DNA of 38,523 nucleotides from NCBI GenBank assembly GCA_022793335.1, contig JAAWCQ010000014.1, positions 1-38,523 of the forward strand, read 5' to 3'. Below the pieces are notes generated by a model that saw nothing but the letters and a program-made list of their open reading frames with translations, made no database searches and had not been told where the DNA came from. The stretch is from Clostridia bacterium (GTDB lineage: Bacteria > Bacillota > Clostridia > Christensenellales > UBA1242). The position numbers and the translations under genes are program-made. Shown here one piece after another: positions 31,644 through 38,523 of this stretch. Positions within the stretch are counted from its first letter, which is position 1, and each line of letters opens with the position of its first letter.

Positions 31644-34256
31644 ATGAATGCGAAGTCGCTTTTAAACTGGGGCATTCTTGACTGGATACAAGATTTCTTT
31701 ATGGGCATATTAGACAATATCCCACGTCTTGTTTATTTCTTCTTTGCTGCTTTTGCCAGTGGCGTAGATGCTCTTCAAAACCTTTTAAGAAAACTTGCAG
31801 GTCTTGATGTTTACTATACAAAAGACTTAGGCGGCTTTAAAAATGAATCGTTTGGGAATGCAGACAATTGGGTTGGTACTTGGGAGTATGTAAATAAAAA
31901 AGATGGTCTATTAGCTCAATGGGGAAAAGACCCGCTTACTGAATTTATTTATGGAACACTTGGAATTGGCGATTATGCTTCTGCATATAGGTCACTTACC
32001 ACAGTGTTTTGGTCATTATCAATTTTTGCAATCATAATCTTAGTTTTGTCAACTATGGTTGCAATGATAAAGTCTCACTATAGTGAAGACTATCAAAACA
32101 CAAATCCTTGGAAATATATTTATACAGCTATTAAAGCCGTGCTTACTTACGCCGTTATGCCATTAGTTGTTGTTATTGGCATGCAAATTTCTCACTTTAT
32201 TTTACAAACTCTTGACAATATCACTGCGGGCACTGATGCAAGTAAAGTAGAAGCGATGTTTGGCCGGCAGGTTGCAATCAATAATTTTAAGAAAGATGTT
32301 TATGCCGAAGGTACTTCTCAACAAAAAGATACTTACACACATTATGATTTCTTTGGCGCGGGTGGACCAACAACCACGACGACTTTCGGTGGAATGTTGT
32401 TCACTGCAGCGGCATATTCTGCAAATAGAGCTAGAAGTGGAACAATTACCATAAGCAATCTTGAGGCAACACAAGTATTTGCCAGCAAAAGTTGTCCAGA
32501 TTATTCAAAATTGACAAATGATAATGACAAGCTAAATTATGCTGCTGATCAAATAGATTTCGTTTTTTCTAATAATATTAGATGGTTGCAAGAGAAACCT
32601 ATCAGCACTTATAAAAGTTGGTTTCCTAATGTTCGTTACAAGCAAAGTTTAGACTTTTTGTCGGGTTGGAAGAAACATACTGGAGGTTTCTCTAAATACG
32701 ACATTCAAGCTGTTTGGATGTTCTATGATTTATGGCAATTCCAATTCATTGTTGCTTTTGGCGGTGGCGTTACTGCAGTTGGTATCTTATTATCTGTTAT
32801 CTTAGGTATGATGTCTAGACTTATAAAAGGTGCAGCTCTCTTCCTTATTTACCCTCCTTTAGTTGCACTTGCTCCTTTAGATAACTTTAAAGCTTTCAAG
32901 AGTTGGGGCACGCAGTTTATGCAACAAGTGCTTATGGCTTATGGTGCTGTAATTGGTATGAATATTCTTATGCTTGTATTACCGCTTGTTCAAAACATAT
33001 CGTGGTTTGGTCCTGGAATGGGTATTATTGATGCTATCGTTAATATGATTATTCTTATTGTAGGTCTTCTCATGACTAAAGACTTTATAGCTATCGTATC
33101 TGGCTTTATTGGCGGCGCTGATGCAAATGCTATTGGTCAAGGCTTAAAGACTGAAGTTGGCGGGGCAGTGAAAAAAGGTCTTGGTGCTGCTAAGTTTGCA
33201 GGCGGAGCTGTCAAAACAGGTATTGCAGGTGTTAGATTGGTTGGCGGAGCTGTTAAAGGTGGTGTCAAAGCAATAACACATAAAGTTAAAGATGGCACTG
33301 CATTTACAAAACGTGGAAGAGATAAGCAAAATATTGAAGCTCTTAATGAAAGAGAAGGGCTGGAAGCAAAAGCAAATGCAGCTAGAGCTAATGTAAGTGT
33401 TCTTGACACTGAGATAGGAAAAATGACTGGCTTTACAAAGGCTGCTGAAATTGATGCATCAAATTTAAGTGATAATGATAAAAAGACTGCAAAAGAAGCA
33501 TTAAAAGCTAGAAATGCAGCTAGACGCAATGGAATGTCACAAGAAGAACAAGATGCAGCTGCTAGATCTGTAGTAGAGAATGCTATGAAGAAGGAAGAAG
33601 GTAGAGATGCAAGAGGCAGATTTAATGGTACTAGCAGATTTGCAACGCTTAAAGAACAACAAGAAGAAAATCTTAAGCAACTTGATGAGAAAGAAAAACA
33701 AGATGGTCAAATTGCTGGTCTTTCTAAAAAAGAATCTCAAAAACTTCAGCGCGCTAGAAATACTCAGGCTTTGATGGATGCTGGTGAATTGAAATATAGA
33801 CCAGTGAAAGATAAACAAGGAAAACCAACTGGTGAATATACTAACAAGAAAGAAGGTGGTATTCTTAAAGGTCTTGACAAATTCTTTGATGCAAAAGAAG
33901 CTGGAAAGGAAATGGGAGATGCATTCCTTAAGAGTATGAACGAAATGGGACAAATGTTTGGTCTAGATAAAATTGTTGGCGGATTAAAAGATGTATTAGG
34001 TCCTGCATTTACTAAGAAAGGTGGTATATTTGAAAATAAAGCTGCCGAAGGAGATGCTCTTCATAGAGAAACTGCTGCTACAGCTAAAGCTCATAATGAA
34101 CAACAAATCAGAGCTCAAGAGAAAACAAATCAACTTCTTGATCGACTTATTCAATCTAACCAAGACATTAAAAAGGCATCTGATGCTACAAATATGGCTA
34201 TCAGTAAACTAAAAATGCCAAACAATAATACTAACAATGGAAATGGCAAGAAATAG
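31644..34256 (+). CDS. VirB6/TrbL-like conjugation-type membrane protein (orphan)
   Basis: An 870-residue protein. Membrane helices fall near residues 15-40, 118-140, 158-186, 366-415 (two), 428-452 and 460-490, with a soluble loop at 190-360; this is the layout of VirB6/TrbL inner-membrane channel proteins and of the Mbov_0396-type proteins of Gram-positive integrative elements. The core LIYPPLVALAPLDNFKAF matches the conserved late-helix region of that group. After the last helix comes a Gly/Ala/Val-rich repetitive stretch (about 500-550, GGAVKKGL, GGAVKTGI, GGAVKGGV), then a long Lys/Glu/Gln coiled tail to the end. No other secretion or conjugation gene is in view. It has its own promoter and terminator, so it is either a remnant of an element or a chromosomal, single-gene form. 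Confidence 0.65.
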   Translation: MNAKSLLNWGILDWIQDFFMGILDNIPRLVYFFFAAFASGVDALQNLLRKLAGLDVYYTKDLGGFKNESFGNADNWVGTWEYVNKKDGLLAQWGKDPLTEFIYGTLGIGDYASAYRSLTTVFWSLSIFAIIILVLSTMVAMIKSHYSEDYQNTNPWKYIYTAIKAVLTYAVMPLVVVIGMQISHFILQTLDNITAGTDASKVEAMFGRQVAINNFKKDVYAEGTSQQKDTYTHYDFFGAGGPTTTTTFGGMLFTAAAYSANRARSGTITISNLEATQVFASKSCPDYSKLTNDNDKLNYAADQIDFVFSNNIRWLQEKPISTYKSWFPNVRYKQSLDFLSGWKKHTGGFSKYDIQAVWMFYDLWQFQFIVAFGGGVTAVGILLSVILGMMSRLIKGAALFLIYPPLVALAPLDNFKAFKSWGTQFMQQVLMAYGAVIGMNILMLVLPLVQNISWFGPGMGIIDAIVNMIILIVGLLMTKDFIAIVSGFIGGADANAIGQGLKTEVGGAVKKGLGAAKFAGGAVKTGIAGVRLVGGAVKGGVKAITHKVKDGTAFTKRGRDKQNIEALNEREGLEAKANAARANVSVLDTEIGKMTGFTKAAEIDASNLSDNDKKTAKEALKARNAARRNGMSQEEQDAAARSVVENAMKKEEGRDARGRFNGTSRFATLKEQQEENLKQLDEKEKQDGQIAGLSKKESQKLQRARNTQALMDAGELKYRPVKDKQGKPTGEYTNKKEGGILKGLDKFFDAKEAGKEMGDAFLKSMNEMGQMFGLDKIVGGLKDVLGPAFTKKGGIFENKAAEGDALHRETAATAKAHNEQQIRAQEKTNQLLDRLIQSNQDIKKASDATNMAISKLKMPNNNTNNGNGKK

Positions 34257-34265
34257 ATTTAATAA

Positions 34266-34298
34266 AAAACACATTGAAAATTCAATGTGTTTTTTTAT
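34266..34298 (+). terminator. Terminator after the VirB6-like gene
   Basis: AACACATTGAA / TTCAATGTGTT, an 11-bp stem with a 2-nt centre (loop opens in practice), then T7. Confidence 0.85.
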
Positions 34299-34641
34299 TT
34301 TAGCATAAATATTACTGAAATTATTTTTTTATAATACAAACTATTTACAGTAAATAAAAGGGTTTATTTATAATTCAGTAAATAATAATTTATACAAGAA
34401 GGGCCTTTGCGTTTATAAAGCACTTCTTGAAAAAATCTTTGAAAACTTAATACTGTCGTTAGGTCGTTGGAAATTGATGTTTATAAGAGAACGGCTTGTA
34501 TCTTTTTTGTATTTAGTTTTGAAAAATTTGCGTTTGTTTTTTATTTGGAGTTGGTTGGCTTTGTCTTATTGGGAGGTGTGGCAAAAGGTGAGGCTAGCGA
34601 ATATATATGTCTAGAAAGGATAATATTCGTGTAAAGTTGAA
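34299..34641. other. Gap with direct repeats and a structured hairpin
   Basis: CAGTAAATAA occurs twice (about 34349 and 34376). A two-part hairpin lies at 34396-34428: AAGAAG / CTTCTT outer arms and CTTT / AAAG inner arms. The hairpin has no U tail. No gene is visible, and no clear promoter or ribosome binding site for the next gene. Confidence 0.4.
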
Positions 34642-35523
34642 ATGAATTACTTTTTGCTGATTATAATGATTCTCACAAATGCTGGAGAAACGATTTCTTA
34701 TAAAAACACAAAAGTCAAAAATGGGTTGGATATTCTTTTTGGGGTTTCCTTTTGGTCCCTTTTTTTATCTATTATATCTCTACCGCTTTCTTTATGTATT
34801 GGAAGTGGGCAGTTGTTTGAAAACTTTAATTGGATCAATTTTGGCTTGATTTCTTTTGGCACAGTTTTGGCACTTTTGAGTATTACTTTTTGGGCTAAGG
34901 CGTCAAATGACATGCCAATGAGTATTGCCGAAGGTGTTTCTGAAATTTACATTGCTTTTTTAACATTTTTTTCTTGGCTTCTTTTTGGCGGAGTTTTGAC
35001 TATTTGGCACATTGTTTTAATTGCCGTTGTGGTTTTATCTTGTTTATTTCTTGCATTTATACAAAACAAACAAAATGGAAAGCAAAAGAATTATAACTAT
35101 AAGCGTGGTTTTATATTTCTTGCTTTTTGGGTGATTGTATACATTATAAGAGGTCTTATTCCGGGTGCTTTGGCTGATGCGGGAATGAATGGAATTGCGT
35201 ATAATTTCATTTTAAACCTTTTAATGTTTATAGTGGTTTTGATAATTGTTTTAGTCAAAAAAAGAGGCTCTTTTGTGGGCTTGAAAGAGACTTTGAAAGA
35301 CCCATGGCTTTTTATCATTGGCTTATGTCGAACGGCCAGTCAAATCAGTTTGCTGCAACTTGCGTTTACAATGAATTTGGGCGTGGTCGATGCAGTAAGT
35401 GTATTTGGCATTGTTTTAATTATGCTTTATGAGCGTTTTATTATGAAAGAAAAAATCAGTTGGCAGAGTTATATTTTATTGATTTTTATCGCAGTGGCAA
35501 CCGCTGCTTTAGTAGTGCTTTAA
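34642..35523 (+). CDS. DMT-superfamily (EamA-like) permease
   Basis: A 293-residue protein with ten predicted membrane helices in two repeats of five, the layout of drug/metabolite transporters. MNYFLLIIMILTNAGETISY starts the first repeat and GFIFLAFWVIVYIIRGLIPG the second. The end of the second repeat (SVFGIVLIMLYERFIMKEKIS, then a final helix) matches the family's typical GxxLI-x-x-E-x-(I/F)-x-x-x-E-x-(I/L). The substrate is unknown. A ribosome binding site is weak (AAAG at 34633). A weak terminator follows, and the phase-variable surface-protein locus comes next. Confidence 0.75.
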   Translation: MNYFLLIIMILTNAGETISYKNTKVKNGLDILFGVSFWSLFLSIISLPLSLCIGSGQLFENFNWINFGLISFGTVLALLSITFWAKASNDMPMSIAEGVSEIYIAFLTFFSWLLFGGVLTIWHIVLIAVVVLSCLFLAFIQNKQNGKQKNYNYKRGFIFLAFWVIVYIIRGLIPGALADAGMNGIAYNFILNLLMFIVVLIIVLVKKRGSFVGLKETLKDPWLFIIGLCRTASQISLLQLAFTMNLGVVDAVSVFGIVLIMLYERFIMKEKISWQSYILLIFIAVATAALVVL

Positions 35524-35527
35524 GTAA

Positions 35528-35562
35528 TATAGAAAAAAGTTTCTTTAAGAAGTTTTTTTCTT
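35528..35562 (+). terminator. Terminator after the permease gene
   Basis: AGAAAAAAGTTTCTT can pair with AAGAAGTTTTTTTCT allowing G-U pairs, then T-rich. Confidence 0.5.
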
Positions 35563-35657
35563 TTTTTATCTAAAATTATTAAAAATAGCTGCAAATTCTT
35601 TAAAAACTACATAAAATAAAAAAATAGACCGCTTTGATAGCAAAAGGAGAAAAATAC

Positions 35658-35685
35658 TTGACAATATATCGGGGGGGGGTAAAAT
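35658..35685 (+). promoter_or_regulatory. Promoter with a G9 tract in the spacer (phase-variation switch)
   Basis: TTGACA (35658-35663) and TAAAAT (35680-35685) are separated by 16 nt: ATATATC then nine G. Each G gained or lost changes the spacing by one. In an AT-rich genome such a run is exceptional. Slipping G tracts between -35 and -10 are known to tune outer-membrane protein genes in Neisseria. At 10 G the spacing would be the optimal 17. Confidence 0.75.
35671..35679 (+). repeat. Homopolymer of nine G
   Basis: Nine consecutive G, the only such run in the window's non-coding DNA, lying inside the promoter spacer. Confidence 0.95.
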
Positions 35686-35722
35686 TATATTGTAACTTAA
35701 GTGCTTTTAAAGAGGTAAGAAG

Positions 35723-38523
35723 TTGAAGGTATTAAGAAAAGCAAAAAATATTTGGGTATCATTTCTTTATATCATTTTCTTTGCTATTATTTTGATGGCA
35801 ATACCTTTTTTATTAACAGAGCATTCAAATAGAGAAAAAAAACACTTGCAAGCACGGGTTTTACATTATATCAATATATTTCTGGAGTCTATTCTACTAG
35901 GCTTGTTTTTAATAGCTCTTGTATTTACATATTTACTGGCAACACAACTTTTACTAATGGTATTGAAATGGAGGATAATTCCACAGTCGTATTTTATATT
36001 CCAGAAAATGTTACTGTAACCGCAAATGGATTTATAGCGATGGCAGGCATTACTTTGAATTCTAATTCCACCTTAATTATAGTTGGAAGCGGCACTTTAA
36101 ATGCAAATGGCGGAGACGGTAGTGATGCCGCAAAAGGTGGTGGTGGAGGCAATGGTACTCACAACAACTCAAATGACACATATAAAGGTGGAGACGGTGG
36201 AGATGGAGGACACGGTGCTTATGGCGGAGGTGCTGGTATTGGAGGAAACGGTGGCTACGGTGGCTCAGGTGGTGACGGAGGCTTAGGTCCAAGTAAGAAG
36301 CGAAATGCTGGAAATGATGCAGGCGGAGGGAATGGAAGTAATGGCTTACGAGGCGGTGATGGCGGTAGCATGGGCACGGTTTATGTTATTGGCTTTGTTA
36401 CCGTCATGTCTACTGGTGGAAATGCTGGAAATGATGCTGATGGTGGAAATGCTGGCAGTGGTGAAAGTCAAAAGAGTTGGAATTATTACACCGCAGGTGG
36501 CGGTGGCGGAGGTGCTGGTGGAGGATCAAGTGCTCCTGGAAAAAGTATAGGCTCAGGCGGCCCTGGCGGGGGCGGCGGAGGTGGCGGTGGAGCCGGGGGT
36601 ATTTATCAAACAGCACCTGTAAAAGACCCTTATTATACTGGCGGAGTTGGAGGCTCAGCAGGAATAGGTGTTTACTTTAATGGCGGAGCCGGCTCAGATG
36701 CTGTATGGAATGGAAGTCCAAATGTGTCGCGAGCGTCTGGAGGAAGCGGTGGTGTTGCAGGCTCTTTTGGAAGTGATGGAAAATTATATGCGCAATACCA
36801 TACAATAATTTCAGGAAGAAAAGTTGATGGAAAAACTGATGGCAAACTTAGTCAGTTGCAATATACTGTTACCTTCAACAATCAGAAGGCAACTACATCG
36901 GGTGCAGAAAGAAGTTATGTATATTTAGGTCAGAAAATGACAACGATTATTACGCCGACAAAAGCAGGGTATAGTTTCCAAGGCTATTATACTGAAGAGA
37001 ATGGCGGTGGAAGCATTTATTATAACGAGGTTGGTCAAGCAATGAGAGAGTGGGATCTCGTTGGAGATAAGACCTTATATGCTTATTGGACACCAAAAGT
37101 ATACACTATATCTTTTGATAGGCAGGGTGGAAATGGCGGAACAAGTTCAGTTAGAGCCGAATATAATGCAGCAATGCCTTCAATATCAACACCGACGCGA
37201 CTTGGATATAACTTCCAGGGATATTTCACTGGAATGAATGGCAGTGGTAATAAGTATTACAATGCAAACGGAACAAGTGTCAGAAATTGTAATTTTACAA
37301 GTAATACAACACTTTACGCGCACTGGACAGGGATATCATATTCAGTCCGGTATAATTCCAACCTATCGCCGAATACGACATCATCACAAAGTGGCTTTAC
37401 TTATGGAATATCTCAAGCTTTACAAAGGAATACTTTTGTCCGGACAGGATACATATTTAAAGGCTGGGCGACAAGTGTGGATGGAGGAGTAGTTTATTAT
37501 GATGGCGTAAGCGTAAGTAAATTGACGACATCTCATGCCTCTACCGTTGATCTGTATGCAGTATGGCAGGCAAAGACATACACACTGACAGCGAACGCAA
37601 ACGGCGGAAGTATTCCAACAACAAGTGGTTGGAGTGGAAGCGGAGCAAGTGCGAGCAAAACGATAACCTTTGATTCTACATACGGCACTCTGCCAACTCC
37701 TACTCGAACAGGTCATACCTTTGCAGGCTGGTATACAGCGGCAAGTAGTGGAGAAGCGGTGAGTGCAACAACAGGAGTGACAACAACAGGAAACAGAACA
37801 ATCTATGCGCATTGGACAGCTAATAACTATACGCTTACAGCAGATGCGAACATGACAGGAGCAACATTTACAAGTGTGCCAAGTGGCTGGAGTGGAAGTG
37901 GAACAACAAGGACAAGAAGCGTAACTTACAATACAAGTTATGGCATCCTTCCAACACCAGCAAAAGAAGGATATATCTTCTTAGGTTGGTATACAGCAGC
38001 AAGCGGCGGCTCAAGCGTATACAGCTCGACTACAATGGGTGCAGGGAATACTAGAATCTATGCACACTGGGAAAAGACATGGGCTGCAGACGCAGTGGAC
38101 GTAAACTTAATCGGACTAGGCGGAAGCGGAACAACAAGTGACCCTTATGTAATCGACAGCGCAACAGATATAGCCTTCTTAGCATTGCAGACAAGTAAAA
38201 ATATCACCTTTGATGGAAAATATTTCAAGCAGACCACAAACATAGACCTAGAAGGAAAGACCTGGCTGCCAATAGGAAATGCAACAACAGCATTCCAAGG
38301 GAGCTATGACGGAAATGGATACTTGATAACAAATATCACAACAATAGCCAATGGCCAATTGAATTATTCAAATGTAGGCCTGTTTGGCTATACAAGAAAT
38401 GCAACGATAAAGAATGTGAATATCATATCTGGCACTATTCAAGGCTATGATTATGTTGGCTCGATAGTCGGCAACCTCAACAATGGAAGCGTAGAAAACT
38501 GCCGAAGCGGAGCAACGGTCACA
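35723..38523 (+). CDS. Large repetitive surface protein: Gly-rich region, InlB repeats, GLUG repeats; out of frame in this copy, 3' end beyond window
   Basis: AAAGAGG precedes a TTG at 35723 that opens MKVLRKAKNIWVSFLYIIFF, a signal peptide or anchor. That frame ends at 36019. A second frame, open from 35833 to the window end without a stop, encodes the body: IFTGNTTFTNGIEMEDNS, then a Gly-rich region (36090-36780) and five InlB B-type (Listeria-Bacteroides) repeats at about 36865-37092, 37100-37329, 37333-37566, 37573-37818 and 37822-38070, each ending LYAYW, LYAHW, LYAVW, IYAHW or similar. GLUG-type beta-helix repeats follow from 38290 (YSNVGLFGYTRNATIKNV). The frames meet at A8 (35835-35842); one extra A joins them. 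Such proteins are adhesins on the cell surface. The glycine-rich DNA is clearly more GC-rich than its neighbours. Confidence 0.75.
35835..35842 (+). repeat. Homopolymer of eight A at the frame junction
   Basis: In frame with the TTG the run reads GAA AAA AAA CAC. With nine A it reads GAA AAA AAA ACA CTT and enters the adhesin frame, which is closed just upstream by TAG at 35830-35832. Confidence 0.75.

Noticed and set aside
33137-33529. 130-codon - strand frame inside the VirB6-like gene
   Set aside because: A mirror of the Ala/Lys-rich coding strand, with no ribosome binding site or promoter.
36077-36292. His/Leu/Arg-rich frames on both strands over the Gly-rich region (also 36101-36286, 36410-36616, 36477-36680)
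   Set aside because: They are out-of-frame readings of GGN-repeat DNA; the frame running unbroken to the window end explains the region.

Overview
The window is chromosomal DNA from a low-GC, AT-rich bacterium of the Bacillota (Clostridia-like) using the standard bacterial code: TGG is Trp and many genes end in TGA. This rests on AGGAGG-type ribosome binding sites, sigma-A-like promoters (TTGACA / TATAAT, 16-18 nt spacing), U-tailed hairpin terminators, the spore maturation pair spmA/spmB, and a heterodimeric ABC exporter of the Firmicute type. I cannot assign a genus. Almost all protein genes lie on the + strand; exceptions are the HAD phosphatase, the LysR gene, the alkyltransferase-like gene and spmAB.

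Layout. 1-7.1 kb: end of an HD phosphohydrolase, a HAD phosphatase, a 699-residue MoxR-like AAA+ ATPase with an unusual N-terminal half, a divergent pyroglutamyl-peptidase-like protein, a methyltransferase, an ITPase/HAM1-like pyrophosphatase and two small unknowns. 7.1-9.0 kb: a decaying locus, with a LysR gene broken by a 2-nt deletion facing an N-terminally truncated DUF2099 ('methanogenesis marker 8'-like) remnant. 9.2-14.3 kb: a winged-helix regulator with a palindrome over its promoter, then a two-subunit ABC exporter (one degenerate and one catalytic ATPase site). 14.4-16.1 kb: rpsF-ssb-rpsR-rpmE. 16.1-17.8 kb: two tandem, diverged paralogous coiled-coil proteins. 17.8-22 kb: typA, a small membrane protein and dnaB. 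22.1-24.2 kb: a tightly coupled membrane-anchored protein plus lipoprotein of unknown function. 24.5-27.4 kb: a DUF2238-like membrane protein and gltX. 27.8-31.6 kb: alkyltransferase-like gene, small helical protein, spmA/spmB, tatD-rsmA. 31.6-34.3 kb: an orphan VirB6/TrbL-like conjugation-type membrane protein. 34.6-35.5 kb: a DMT-family permease. 35.6 kb to the end: a very large surface protein (Gly-rich region, five InlB-type repeats, GLUG repeats) that runs off the window.

The most striking point is the surface-protein locus. Its promoter has a run of nine G exactly between a perfect TTGACA and a TAAAAT box, and the signal-peptide frame is joined to the adhesin frame across a run of eight A that leaves the gene out of frame in this copy. 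This looks like two-level phase variation (transcription by G-tract length, translation by A-tract length), inferred from sequence only. A second theme is that many intergenic gaps hold their own degenerate short repeats, a different unit in each gap. A third is genes with a promoter -10 box six nt before the ATG and no ribosome binding site, implying leaderless mRNAs.
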